Source of the DNA: Talinum fruticosum
Taxonomy: Eukaryota; Streptophyta; Magnoliopsida; Caryophyllales; Talinaceae
NCBI GenBank assembly: GCA_021018815.1
Contig: JAITYX010000032.1
Coordinates: 2,728,001-2,792,000, forward strand
DNA: 64,000 nt
Reading direction: 5' to 3'
Made by a program: the position numbers and the translations under genes. Below, in pieces: positions 43,817 through 56,444 of this stretch; position 1 is the first letter of the stretch; each line of letters starts with the position of its first letter. Under the pieces are notes generated by a model. That model was not told where the DNA came from. It worked only from the letters and a program-made list of their open reading frames with translations, and ran no database searches.

Positions 43817-45390
43817 TAGTAATTTAAGACCCTATAATTTATTTATCATATGCAAATACTATATATTTTCATTCATTTTTCTCAACGTCATCATTTCTAT
43901 GTGATAAATATATATTTTTGTGTCATCACATCCCCAAATTTAAGGATATATTTATTTTGTTTGTGTGAATACGATGCAATATATACTTCACCTTCTCAAT
44001 TTGATAATTGATTATTTGATGATATATCTTTCATTTCCAATATTATTGTCTATAGGCGATAAATTAACTACTAAATCACGGAATCGCTAAGTAAAAGTAT
44101 GTTTGACTCAATAATAATTTATAAGAGTATTTAATAAATACGATTCAAATTACGTATAGAGGGCTAATTAAGCACTATTTCTTACATAAGAATTATCGGT
44201 GCCTAATGTCCCGAAATTATGGAATATTAGCATCCAAAATTCCGAAGTAAATTTTTTTCTAAGTTTGTTTTGCATATCATCTATTCATAAAGTTTTTTAT
44301 TTTAAGTCTTCATTTTATGAGGTCTTTTTTTAAAGTCAATTATTGTTGGTTCATAAAAGATATTCTCTTTCTAGGATTTATGTTTTCATTTAAAGTTTGA
44401 ACAAACACGAGTTTGTAATTTGTTCAAAATATTATTTTAATACGATATTAAACTGTATTTATGATTTAATTTTACTTTTTGTTGTTGAAATAATTTAATT
44501 ATAATTTTAATATGATATTAAACTACGTTCATGATTTAACTTTGTTTATTTTGTTGAAATAATTTTAACTTTATATAAATTAATTACCAAAAAATGCCAG
44601 ATAGCTACATAACAGAGTAACTGAGATCTCTATAATATAAATCTTGGAATTCACATTAAATTTATTAATAATACCATCATTCCATCACTAGACACGTATC
44701 CAAAATGAATTATTATAAAATTGTTATTAATGATTTTAGAAGCTATTGTCTACTGTACTAAAAATTACTCCTTTTTTTTTAATAATAGATGAATTTTATT
44801 AATCGAAAGACATACGACATTTATAATGAAAATCAAACTCAAACAAATTCATAACTAAAATAATAAAATAGATACTTCGATTGAAAAAACTAATTGAAAT
44901 TCTTTTGAACGCTCATCTTCCATTCGATCGTTGTTTTATCATACATCCTTTAACAAGGAGATCCACAAATCTTGTATAACCTTTCTATCGAATAGAATTA
45001 TTTGTTTTAGTAGTCCAAATTTAAAGAATTAATACTTGTTGCAGATCGATCCGACAATCAATCAACAATTCAACCACGTATAACCATAAACATATGAAAA
45101 CAAATTGAGATAATCGCCTTAAAATCGAAAGATAATACTACTCATTCGAAAAGGGTATGGAGATACTCCCACAAATGGAGAGAGAACAATTATTTGTAAA
45201 GAAAATAATATATAAAACACAAAAGAAACAGAAATTGAGGCTTACCATTGATAAAAGCTAATGGCAGCCCTTAAAAAAAAGGAGGACGTAGGGTTTTCTA
45301 GAGAGAAGGGGAAAGGAGGAGAAGGAGGCTAGGGTTTTTGAGACAGCTTATTTGTTTGTTTGTTTGTTACATGAATATTAAAAATTAATT

Positions 45391-45607
45391 TATCCGTTTC
45401 ACAATATATATCACTTTAATTAATATTTATCGTTTTACAATATAATTAGTTACTAGTTTTAAATTTTTCCCTTATTAAATCTTTACCGGAAAATGACAAA
45501 GAGAGAAAATGAGGGCATATTAAACTAACCTTTTAACTGTTTTAATTTTTAGTTAATCTTGACTTTCCTCCACATACTAAAATGACATGTAATTTAAAAT
45601 GAGGGAG
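45391..45607. mobile_element. Stowaway-like MITE, eroded copy
   Basis: The right end AATTTAAAATGAGGGAG is followed by TA (45608-45609) and the left end TCCGTTTCACAATATATATC follows TA at 45391-45392, but the first bases of the left terminus are lost. The interior matches the 43557 copy (TCGTTTTACAATATAATTAG; TTTTCCGGTAAAGATTT-type segment). Confidence 0.6.
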
Positions 45608-46474
45608 TAAATAACAATAAATACGTAAAAAAAAAATTGTGTAAAAGAGCAACAAGAAGTTGTAAGTATCTATAAAAAAATGTTAAGCATTAATTGGGTG
45701 TGATAATAACCAATAAATAATTTGATAAATATAAAAACAAACAGACTCTTAAAAAACCTCATAAATAATTTAATGCCATATATTGAGTACTACCAAAAGT
45801 ATTGCTTAAAAAATTGATACGACTAATTACATCATCAATGTTACATCTTTCTTTTTAAAGAGCCAACTCTGTATAACGTATACAAATTAAGCATAATTAG
45901 CTTAATGCGGTGGACGATTTTCGGATTGGACAAGTTACGAGGAGGCGTAACTCCATTAGTTTTGAAGGCACCATGAGAATGTTGTGCTCTTTAAGCGGTA
46001 CACAAAATTTACTACTTCGAGAGATGTCTGAACATAGGTTTAAAGCATTTGATATAACTATACTTGTATCACCAAATATACTTATTTTCTTAAAGGAACC
46101 CGCATTTAAGAAGCTATATTAAATATAGGGTTGAACTTTATTTTTTTTAAAGGTGCATCTTATTTTCTAAAAATTTCATTCAAGTAGCACGACTTGGAGC
46201 ATTTTTAAACGAGTGATCTATCTACATCGAGAATCATTACTTTATTTGTTATTGGGGATACACAGGAACTTTAGTACAGTATATGCATTATGATTTCAAA
46301 TATTTTTGCAATGATCATAGTCATTATTGAATTTAAGAAAAATTTTGAAAGGTAAAAAATTGGGCCAGGTAAATTATGGAAAATGTGGGTGGGGCTGATT
46401 TGCCAAATCAAGTGGTCCATATGAATAATCACTAATCAGTCGTGGGTGGGAGAGCCCATGCTTGGTTTTCCTTC

Positions 46475-46765
46475 ATTTTTTTCAACCTTTTCTCCCCCAT
46501 ATTATTTCCTTTTTTTTTCTTTTAGATACGTAAATTATAGCACAGTCACACAATTTAGAAAAAATTAAATTCTGACCTTTTTTGAAAATCAGTAGTTCTG
46601 CGGACTAAACTACTTTTCTTTTATTTTGTTCAACCTTTTCTCCCCGATATTATTCCGTGCTCTTTTTTCTCTCTCTCTTTTGAATAGGTAAATTATAATA
46701 CACACATATAAGTTAGAATAAATCAAATTCCGATTTCCTTTTATAAAAATCAGTCATTCTACGAC
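46475..46765. repeat. tandem duplication, period about 147 bp
   Basis: TTCAACCTTTTCTCCCC occurs at about 46481 and 46629. Each is followed by matching segments in the same order: a GTAAATTATA motif, AAATYAAATTC, and AAAATCAGT with CTACGACTAAA-type sequence. The copies differ at many sites, so the duplication is not recent. Confidence 0.65.
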
Positions 46766-47139
46766 TAAATTTTTCTAAATGACTCATGTTAGTATGTGCT
46801 CTTAATTAATGGTTATAAGTTTTTGTATACTTGTGTTTAGGAACTTGTGTGTTTATGATTAAACTCCTTAATGACGATCAAATGCTGCCAAAATTGTATT
46901 CACACTGAAATTAGAACCTCCTTTTTGGGTTTATATGAGGGTGATTAGGTAATAGGTAATCCCATAAACCTTCCCACTTTAATTTTGTTTGCTTCATTTG
47001 TCTTTTCCGGGGTTAAATTTACAATAAAAATGTAAGTTAATTGGTTTTAGCTGATAAAATAAACACATCATTTTATTATATTTAAACTTTTTTTCTGTAA
47101 TTAATTGGATTAATATATCTCTTTAAGCGTACATCCGAA

Positions 47140-47231
47140 AGAGAAATCAATGATATATTTGAATTAAAAAATTTGTGTGGAATCGGAGAAATTAGTGATA
47201 TATTTGAATTTAAAAAATTGTGCGGTATCGA
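47140..47231. repeat. tandem duplication, period about 45 bp
   Basis: GATATATTTGAATT followed by TGTGTGGAATCGG occurs at 47152 and again, with TGTGCGGTATCG, at 47197. The flanking GAAATYA is also repeated. Confidence 0.7.
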
Positions 47232-47390
47232 TAAACAAGTAAATAATTAAAATGCGAATCAAAGCTAAAAAATGACTTGCTAAATTAAATCCTCAATGTT
47301 AACTTGTTATTGAAGCAAATGTACAAATTGTGCATTGGACTTGATCTAAAATTTGAAACACAGGCATTCATCAATCTTTCCACTTGGCAG

Positions 47391-47553
47391 ACAAGTCGAA
47401 TCATATGAATGCTCGCATTGTTTGATCAAGTTTGGTCCGATTTATAAACGAGCTACAACAATCAGGCTAATCACCACATGTCAAACGAGTCGAGTCATAC
47501 AAATGCCCGCATTGTTTGATCAAGTCTAGTCCGGTTCATAAACTAGCTACAAC
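47391..47553. repeat. tandem duplication, period 94 bp
   Basis: ATTGTTTGATCAAGTYTRGT and adjoining sequence (ACRAGTCGARTCATAYRAAT upstream, TTCATAAACTAGCTACAAC-type downstream) occur at about 47391-47460 and 47485-47553 with about 10 differences. Confidence 0.8.
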
Positions 47554-48807
47554 AACAAACACCGATTAGTCTGTTCAAAATTTTAATAGTCGAAATGATT
47601 ACAAATATGTGTTTGTGTTACCTTGAATCATAATCAAAACATTTATACCTCAAATCAAACTTATAAGTTAAAACTTATAGATTTATCGCACAAAAATATA
47701 AATATAAATGAAACTAAAAATCTAACGCAATAAAAAATATTACAGTATAGTTTTATAACGTGTTCAAAACACATATTAATATTCTAGCTAGATTCTCAAA
47801 TCTCCAAGTCTTTGAGGGTAAAACGTGGGTTTAAGTTTAAGGTCGGTGCATGTTTTTTTTTTTTTTAAAAAATAAAATATTTTCTTAAAAAAGTATATAT
47901 GCGATTCATGAGCTTCTTGGTTTGACAGGATCAAAACTGGCATCATAAAAAATGAAAATGCTTTTAGAAAAGAAGATGGAATGATAAATGAATATACACT
48001 TTGACAGCTGGATCGCATTAATTAAAAATACCACATTATTATTATTATTATTTTTATTTTTATGGAACACAGTATTATTAAAATACAGTAAAGCTTTTGT
48101 TAAATTAAAAATAAAAAGTATAAGTCTGAATGATGGGCACAAGGAAAAGAAATGGGGCAAAAGGTGAAATTCTTTTTAACTTTTTCCTTGTGGAAGGAAT
48201 AGATGAATGTACACGAGCAGTGCATAGATAAAAGATATAAATCATTACATTAACGACTTTATCCCAAAAAAAAAAAAAACACAAAGCAAAAAATATCTTA
48301 TCATAAGTGATAAATTTTTTTAACAATTTAAATTGTCGGTTTATTAAAATAAATGGATATTTCACAATTTCTCCTCTAAGTCATGTGCACCTGAAAATAC
48401 TCATAGATGATAAAATTTTCAATTTAGCAATTCTTTTTTTTTTTTTCTTTTATCCAAAGGAATTCATAGTTAATTGATATGTCCAAACTATTTAGCAAAC
48501 TTTAACTTGATCGAACAAAGTAAAAAAATAAAAAATTTCTAAAAATTTATATCATATAATTTTTGAAATTTAGATCGATGAGTTATAAAGACATTGTAAT
48601 TATAATACAATATAAAAAAGATGGACGAACCGTATATAAAACTTAAGTCTCAACCTAGAGCAAAACCTCATTGGTAAAACTTAAGTCTCATTCTTTTTTT
48701 TTTTCTTTTTTGGGGGGGTTGATGCTGATTTTAATCAATGAAACAATATTATTCTCTCTTCTCAAAATCTAAAATGACAGAATTATTCTTCTTTTCATTA
48801 TTATTTA

Positions 48808-48810
<3 letters not shown>

Positions 48811-48868
<58 letters not shown>
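48811..48868. repeat. (ATT)n microsatellite
   Basis: About 19 uninterrupted units. It faces an (AAT)n run at 49126-49178 on the same strand, so the two form inverted arms around about 257 bases. Confidence 0.9.
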
Positions 48869-48869
<1 letters not shown>

Positions 48870-49125
48870 CCTAATCATGTTGAATAAATAAGGAGTACCA
48901 ACTACCATTACGATGCATGCATGCAATGACAAGAGAGGAAGGATCGCGGCCTTTTCCCTGATTCATGATTGTCGCCCCACGCATTAAATTGTAAATATGA
49001 GAAAACCATAATGTTCCATGATGGGTCTCCTCCATACATTAATTAATTAGAATATTAGTTTGCAATCCCACCTCCAAAAGAACAAAAATCATACATTGGA
49101 GCATGCCCATTTTTATCTAATGTAA

Positions 49126-49126
49126 C

Positions 49127-49177
<51 letters not shown>

Positions 49178-49178
49178 T
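49126..49178. repeat. (AAT)n microsatellite
   Basis: About 17 uninterrupted units, complementary in orientation to the ATT run at 48811-48868. Confidence 0.9.
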
Positions 49179-49652
49179 GTAAGGAAGATTGGAAGTATTA
49201 TTGTCAAGTGAGTAGACAATGTTTGCAGCGAAATAAATAATTAAATAAAAAAACAAAACATGTTCCACTTGATAGACGTATAATAAAATTTCCAAAATTT
49301 TTGACCAAATTTGCTTTATGATTGTAGTTCGAGTTTCATACAAGCGGAATAATTAAGAGGATGGATTATACAACTTTATAGAGTTTTTATTAATCGATCA
49401 TACAAATTATTGTAACCGTTACCAATGAAGTCATTGTATAATGGTCAAAATTGAGGTCATGAGTACATTAAGTTTCATGTTTAATTTTCCCTTCTCCTAC
49501 ATGTATTTTACCGACCTTTGTAACTCCTGTGTAACAAAACAAAATAAATTTATTGTAACCGTTTAGCATGAATTCTATAAATAATCTTTGTAATGTATAT
49601 TTCTTGAGTTTCCTTGTATTGTATACAAATTGCATCTTGTTTGAATAATTGG

Positions 49653-49745
49653 TTTTAGATGATCTTGTAAGGCCTTTTAACCTCGAATTGCTATTAGAGA
49701 TATATTTTAGGGATGATCTTGTAAGGCCTTTTAACCTCAAATTCC
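49653..49745. repeat. near-exact 32-base direct repeat
   Basis: GATGATCTTGTAAGGCCTTT plus TAACCTCRAATT occurs at about 49658 and 49712 with one difference, separated by about 54 bases start to start. Both are preceded by TTTTAG. Confidence 0.85.
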
Positions 49746-50210
49746 CTCCTCGCTCTCTTTCTCTTTGCTTTGGACGAACCCAAAGCCGAGAATTTCAAGT
49801 AAGACGGTAGATGAATGATATGTATTTTGCTACAAGATATCTTCTAAGTATCATATCTTAACTTAAAAATTATAATATCACATTTTATATTGAAAGAAAA
49901 CGTATAATTGAAGTGTGTGATAATCGATAGATGACGGATATGAAAACTTTACAATTAATAACTATTAAAAATTTCACGATTTTAAATCATATAACATATT
50001 AGTTTAAGTTTAAACAAGAAATACAAGACGTGTTTTGCTAGATATTTATCATCACTCGTATTAGAATTAATTATATATTTTTTTACAACAAATTATATGA
50101 ACCACATACACCTAAGAGTTCATACTCTCATTTCGGTGTATCAAAGTTATTCTTGCTGACGTTACACTCATCCCAATCTTGTAAGATTTGTTTATAATCA
50201 TCATCATCAT

Positions 50211-50244
<34 letters not shown>

Positions 50245-50255
50245 AAGTTGAGTTG

Positions 50256-50607
50256 AAGTAATGTATAAGCGACACGTAAGATGTCACGTAGAATGTCATG
50301 TACGATGTCAAATAGGTAAATTCAATGCAATTTTAATTCAATTTAAAATGGGATTATTCATATTAACATTAAATATAATGGACATTAAGAATAAAAAATA
50401 TATTAATCAAAATAGAAAAAATAAGAGACATATTTATTTACTGTTTATAATAAATTATACAATTTAATATATCAATTTATTATTATTATTTAAAAATTAA
50501 CTATTTTTTTAAATTTATAATTAATTATTATTATTATAAATTAATTAAAAATTAAAAAATTATTAAAAATTTAATTAATGCCCTGCTATGGCAGGGTATA
50601 ACCCCAG
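50256..50607 (+). mobile_element. Helitron-like non-autonomous repeat, copy 2
   Basis: The copy has the same order of blocks as 34515-34917. The 3' end has a perfect 6-bp stem with a 4-base loop, CCCTGC-TATG-GCAGGG at 50581-50596, followed 11 bases later by CCAG|T in the position where Helitrons end in CTRR|T. It is flanked on the left by a CA/TA microsatellite (50212-50244). Confidence 0.5.
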
Positions 50608-51167
50608 TTAAAAGAAAAAAGAACAGAATAATTAGGCAACCAAAATTGACATTTGTTTACTGTTTTCCTATTCCTCACAATTAACGTGTTTTGCTAATTA
50701 ATTAATTTGGATGACTTCGTATTTTCTGTGTGACATTAAATATGCGGGCCTCTAATACTTCTCAAAATTTCATAAGTACAATTTAGATACTGGACCACTC
50801 ACATTCTATTTAGGTTGTAAGATTATATATTAATTGATATATATGTATGGAAATAATTGTATGATAAAAAAATATATAATTCAATATTTTTTTATAATAC
50901 ATATAAAGTGAGTTATCTCGTGGGGCAGTATCTAACATGTCGGTTAAAATACAAATGTTTCACTTGTTATATTTTCTCAAATATGATTAAAATATGATGA
51001 TTTCGATTAGTTAGACACGATTTTACGATTCAATCACATCCAAATAAGCCTCAAACATTTCATCCATAGTTTTTTTTTTTTTTCCATCAACAATCATCCA
51101 AAAAACAAGGATAAAATCAGCACACAACTATGACAAATTAAACACGAATTGCCAATGAAATACCGGA

Positions 51168-51635
51168 TCAACAAGGGAGAGCATTATGGCATGTGCCTTG
51201 AGGAGACTTGAAAACAAGCCCACTACCAAACACAAAGTAGCCCAAAACATGGCCCACGATGGCCACGATCAACACTCCAACGTTGAAGGACATGATAGCC
51301 AACATCACCAAATAGGCCAACCCGACTCGGACCCCATGCAAAAGGGTCCGGGTTAACCCTTTCGTTTTCGGGACTAGCAGGCGACAAGAGAGCCACTCGA
51401 CGAGGAAGGACAAGAGGAAGACCAACAGCAAGGCCAAGACGTACATTCCCGTACGGGTACCGGGCCAACCCGAGAAGAGAATCTCGGAGTTCTTGCCCCA
51501 GAAGAATGTCATGTGAGAAAACCCCATCATGCCTTGAGAATCATGACCCATATTCACACCCATACCCATTTGATGATCCATTTGGGTTGGTGGTGTTGGT
51601 GCTGGTGTATGTGACATTCCTGGCATGTCGTCCAT
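51168..51635 (-). CDS. COPT: COPT/Ctr high-affinity copper transporter
   Basis: A single-exon gene of 155 residues, typical for COPT proteins, which import Cu(I) as trimers at the plasma membrane or tonoplast. The N-terminus is rich in Met and His (MDDMPGMSH; MGMGVNMGHD), as in copper-capturing extracellular domains. Next comes the family block [19 protein letters not shown] (residues 41-59), membrane segment 1 (about 64-82), the Met selectivity motif MLAIM in membrane segment 2 (111-115) and GHVLG (GxxxG, 128-132) in segment 3. The C-terminus ends LPC. I chose ATG 51635 because the frame upstream of it is only the ER-repeat translation of a TC microsatellite that belongs to the leader. A paralogue faces it divergently at 56440-56975. 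The gene is frame-intact. Confidence 0.96.
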   Translation of the reverse strand: MDDMPGMSHTPAPTPPTQMDHQMGMGVNMGHDSQGMMGFSHMTFFWGKNSEILFSGWPGTRTGMYVLALLLVFLLSFLVEWLSCRLLVPKTKGLTRTLLHGVRVGLAYLVMLAIMSFNVGVLIVAIVGHVLGYFVFGSGLVFKSPQGTCHNALPC

Positions 51636-51639
51636 CTCT

Positions 51640-51642
<3 letters not shown>

Positions 51643-51686
<44 letters not shown>
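51643..51686. repeat. (TC)22 microsatellite in COPT leader
   Basis: Reads as (GA)22 on the coding strand, ending 8 bases before the ATG at 51635. Its counterpart at the second COPT gene (56413-56440) sits in the same place. Confidence 0.9.
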
Positions 51687-51690
<4 letters not shown>

Positions 51691-51725
51691 GTTGTGGGAT
51701 TTATGTAGTAGACTTTCAAAGGGTG

Positions 51726-51733
51726 TATATATA
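51726..51733 (-). promoter_or_regulatory. TATA box of minus-strand COPT
   Basis: The coding strand reads CATATATATACACCC about 90 bases upstream of the ATG. Transcription would start near 51695, which places the GA repeat in the 5' UTR. Confidence 0.5.
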
Positions 51734-54700
51734 TGACAGGTTGCAAACGTTGTTATAAGTCATGTTTTGGGGTGGGTTCTTTTTGAAAAACAACCAAACA
51801 TTCTTAGGGTTTTTTAATAAGTGAGTTTACTTTTAAATTAAGTATTTTATTAGGTAATTAAAGTAAATTTAGTCGTATAATTAGATTTTAGTAGTCAAGA
51901 TTTGTCATAATTTTTTTTTCTTTTTATTTCTAGCCATATTTTACATAAGCCCTTTCAACTCGTAAATCATACTAATTAATATATCTTGAATGGGAAAGGA
52001 ATTCATCAAATTCATTTCTTGTTAAGTTTTTCTAATACATGTACATTCTATGTATTGAAAGAGGAACATTTTTCCATAATTTAATTAGGTTATTGTTTTA
52101 ACTAATGATTATTCTATTTTTGCGTATTAGTTAATTTTTTTTGTTTTTGGAGCGAGGAGGTTGAAGAACCTTAGAAAACAAAAACTTAACCTATGAGATC
52201 TTGTCTTAGTAGACTAAGGTTCCGAGTATATTGGATTTCGGGTTTGATTCTCCTTTTCCTTGTTATAATGTAATGAGCTTTTGTAACTCTGTTGGACTAA
52301 AATAAATGAAAAAAAGTAATATCCCTACTCCATTAGTAATTTATGAGACATTTTCATTCACCTCCCTTGAGGTTTTTTGGTAAATGTATTTTTTAACCCT
52401 CAATGTTTTAAATTATTACTTATATTCCTTCACTTTTGTGTCAAATTATCATATATCCTAAAATTTCGCATTCACGGAAACAAGCAGGTATTAAAGCTAA
52501 TATTGATAATTTATCGCCATAATGACGACAATTTATGTTCGCGACTTACCAAAAATGACAAATTTGAAAATTTTGAGATGGAAGAGAGAAAAGAACATGC
52601 ATCATATTAATTATCATCGGAGAAGCGTTGAATAATGGGTAGAGTAGAGTTACAGGACTACAATGAGTTCTTTGATTCTTTAGGTTTTAATAAGGAGAAA
52701 GGTTTGTGGGCTGACAGGAGATATAGGTAAGGAGAGAGACGAGGGACGCTTTCATAATTTTAATTTTTATGATAATGGGGTGATAAATATCAAGAGGGGT
52801 AAAAATAATTTGAAAAGTTTAAGAGTAAAAAATATTTACCAAAATTTCGAAAAGGGTAAATGAAGGTTTTTTATTACTTAGCAATCCAAGGAGCAATAAC
52901 ATATTTTAATCAGTGCAAGCAAAAGGCCAAATTCATGCATGTTTGAAGAATTGAAGAAAGTCAGAAAGGCAATAGACTTAACAGAGTGGACTTAGAAATT
53001 TTCTCTCAATTATTTCCCATTAAAAAAATTCTCTCGATTAATTATTGATTTTTTTTTTTTTTTTGGGGTTGGCTGGATATCCAAAAAGGCCAAATTCATG
53101 CCTGAAATCAGAAAGCCAACCATGGATTTGTTCGAGAGACTTTGAGTTTGAAATAAATTAATATTGTTATTTTGGGAATAATTTGCTTGCATTTATTCCC
53201 GAAAAGGTCAAATGCAAGACGTATTATGCATGTACTTTGTACATCTTTTTTGAGAGAGAATGTTTGTACTACACTTTAGGCCAATAGCATGGTTGTTTGT
53301 TTTTTTTTTTTTTTTTTTGGAATAATTGAGGTCTGAAAAAGAGATATAATACACTAGTCTCTACTTACAAATTACGACATCTAATAAGATAACGTAAACT
53401 CTCATGAACAACTAAAGTAGAAAAGTATTCCCACTATTAACACAATATACCTATAAAGTTATTGAATCGAGAACCTTAAAATTAGAAATAAAAGTACTCT
53501 TGTCGTGGCTCTCGATCCCCACAAGCCTCGAGTATCAACTAGTAATGATACCATCTAAAGAAGTTAACATGCTAAATGTTTACAACTTTGAAGAACTAAG
53601 GCATAATTTTCGCTCTTTTTGATCATTATCCTTCAATATCTCTTAGAATTTGTCTCCTCTACAATAATCTAATCCCCCTTATATAAGGTGCTCAAGACTT
53701 CTTTACAAACTTTGTAAGTTCGTATGGAATCATAGATGTGTTCAAACTCTCCAAACCAACTAATTCAACCATATCTTCATTGTTTTTCACCGGCGTATCA
53801 GACAATCGTACTCCCTAATTACATCTGTATAAGTTATGGCGCTTCTTCTTTGACCTAGATTGCTTAGGATTTTTGAATCTCATAGCATATTTTACCCATT
53901 TTCGATACTTATGTACTTGATTATATAATCATAATCAAAGTTAGTATATTTATGGATCCATTCATTTGTTATACTTAAAAAGATTTTTATTTTCTTTTTA
54001 AAAAGGAAAAATATATTTATTTTTCTTATAAATTTATTTAACATTGTATAACTCTAATAACTTATCTACGATCTGATCTGATCCACGTGTTTGTATGATG
54101 GATGGTAGATGGATATAGCATAATATAGTTCATGAGAATGCAATGGGCCTCCTCAGAGCAGGCCGATCGTCAACAAGCCCAACCAGCCCATTTTACAAAT
54201 TTGTTGAAATGCCTCCCCCACTACCCCAAGTCTTGTTCTCTTCCCTGACCCAACCCTAGGAGCCTTCTCCCAAATCCTATAGTTAGTTATTTTTTAATTT
54301 TTTAAAAATATTTTAAATATAGAATTTAAAACAACATAAATGAAAGGTGACATAATTTACGTTTTTGTGAATAAAGTGAGACACAATTGATACAAATAAG
54401 AAATCCTAAATAAATTATTTTCTAACAATATCTATATACCTCCCATTATTTGTTTTTTAAAAGTTGTCATCGATTTTTTGTCAATAATAATTAAGCCCCA
54501 ATCTCTCTTTTATTATATTTTTAAACATTTTCTTTACAAATAAATGTTCTCACTTTATTTGCCAGAGTTTCATACCTTATTTATATAAGTGGTATAATGT
54601 CTTGTTTTTGAAGTTATTTTATTAGTCTATTTTCATATGCTCTGCTTGTGTAGGGTTGAATTATTAATTGATTATTAAATTGATCTATGATGAGTATCAA

Positions 54701-56355
54701 TTTTTTAATTTTAGACTACTATTACAGATAAATCTGTTCGATGAGAAGACTATATAAGATTTATGACTCCCTTATTAGAGACTATATAATGAAACAGTGG
54801 CTAAAAAAAGATGAGGAGTATACATTGGAAAGAGTTTAAACTTGTTCTTCTGATCAAAAGGTTTGGTTTGTCATTTTAATTATAAATTTGTTTGAATTTG
54901 ATATTTATTATAGCTATTATATGACCTTTAATTAATAAATTCATCCTTAATTCTAAAATGAAAAGGCAGACATCAACTAGTATACTTTTTGAAGGACTTT
55001 TACTGGCCTAAAAGGCTCATAGTGGGAAGGGGAACACAAACATCAATCCTGGTCTAACTGAGACCTTGTAAGAAAATACAAAAATTATATTAAAGAATAA
55101 AATTGTTCCAAGGTTTTATTAAAAATGAGGAAAGTTTATGAAAAAGAAAGAGGAAAAAACGACCATTAATAAAGACAAAATTAAAATTTTTAGCACTAAT
55201 ACTAAATAATTATTTAGTATTTTCGGTAAGGCCATTCAATAATAATAAATTATTGCCAACATAAGTCTTACTTTTACAAAATTTAATGAGATCGAAATAT
55301 ATATATATATCTATAGAATGATAAAAGTAATTATTGTTCAAAATTAGATACAATCTATTATTAATTGATTCATATCTATGAAATTTGGTCAACGATTTCA
55401 GTCTTCGGATATTGGCCTTGATTTTAATGGTTGAACGTATACAGTGAAGAGTATTCCCTATAATAAGAAAAACAAATAAAAAATTATAGATTAATATCGA
55501 GGAAATTTTAAAAGTCTTATTAATTGTATATCAGATCCTAAAATTAAAATTTCCATATCAACTGTTGAACATAATCGAATTTAATTATGAAAACTGACAA
55601 CTTTTAAATTGAAACAAATAAGATGAACAAACAAAATAAAGAACAATATCGAAAAATTTTTAAACTTTTAATATACCATAACTTATATATATTGGATTTT
55701 TATTGGGTTAAAGACTAAATTCCAATCTTTTATGTTAATTAAATGGGATTTAAATATGAACAAAATTTGTGTAAGATATTCAATACTTCTAAATTGAAAC
55801 AAATTATTGGTATCGGTCTCCATTGATGGCATTGGAATCTTGAGTATGGAAAATATCACACCAAGTAATTGCGTATGTACTGCTACCACCACAAGTGTAG
55901 TACAAGTGATAATTTCATTTTTGACTCTAAATTTTAGTTAAGATAAATAAATATTACTCATTGTAATTTACATAACTCGATAAAAAGAAATTTAGTTTAA
56001 ATATATATCCTTTTTTCCTTAAAATTTAGTCCCTGATTTAAATTAATATATTTTAAAATCAAACACATACAATCCCACATTTAAATAACAAGGAGAATAC
56101 AGTTTAAGGTAAAATTTAAATTTAAATATAATATATAAAGATGACATTTAAAACTATTTCATATTTTTTACGCAATGTTTTTAATATAAATATATAAATT
56201 TGAAATATATATCTGACAACAAAATCTAACAACTATGTCAAATTTATTTTATTTTTATTCGTCAAATTTATTACACACATAAAAATGAGCAAAAATTTTA
56301 AAAAAATCTTTTGTGTAGTAGCAGAGATTACAGAAGAGCCAACCAAAACCTACCT
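51734..56355. other. spacer between divergent COPT genes
   Basis: No gene is supported. Repeats include a SINE-like tail near 52140-52310 and poly(T) tracts. A promoter-like cluster of TGGGCY elements and an AACCCTAG motif lies at about 54140-54260, with no coding frame next to it. Confidence 0.45.
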
Positions 56356-56358
56356 CTC

Positions 56359-56366
56359 TTTAAATA
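56359..56366 (+). promoter_or_regulatory. TATA-like box of plus-strand COPT
   Basis: TTTAAATA in CCTCTCTTTAAATACGCTCC, 74 bases upstream of the ATG. Transcription would start at about 56390, just before the GA repeat. Confidence 0.5.
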
Positions 56367-56409
56367 CGCTCCAACTGTAACCCTAAAAAATCACCATTTC
56401 TGAGTTCTC

Positions 56410-56412
<3 letters not shown>

Positions 56413-56440
<28 letters not shown>
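56413..56440. repeat. (GA)14 microsatellite abutting COPT start codon
   Basis: The repeat runs directly into the ATG at 56440, so its last A is the first base of the start codon. Confidence 0.9.

Positions 56441-56444
<4 letters not shown>

Larger units (their letters stand above)
42961..51167. other. gene-poor, repeat-rich spacer
   Basis: About 8 kb without a supportable gene. It holds two Stowaway-like MITEs (43557-43816, 45391-45607), several small tandem duplications (46475-46765, 47140-47231, 47391-47553, 49653-49745), ATT/AAT microsatellites and a Helitron-like repeat (50256-50607). All open frames are short and lack domains. Nothing in it explains an extra gene. Confidence 0.5.

Noticed and set aside
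46475..47553. CRISPR-like array
   Set aside because: The repeats are pairs of different period and sequence in a plant nuclear spacer, with no regular repeat-spacer structure.
51636..51746. Extended COPT reading frame with an Arg-Glu repeat N-terminus
   Set aside because: The ER repeat is the translation of the GA microsatellite in the leader. COPT proteins start with a Met/His-rich segment, which begins at 51635.
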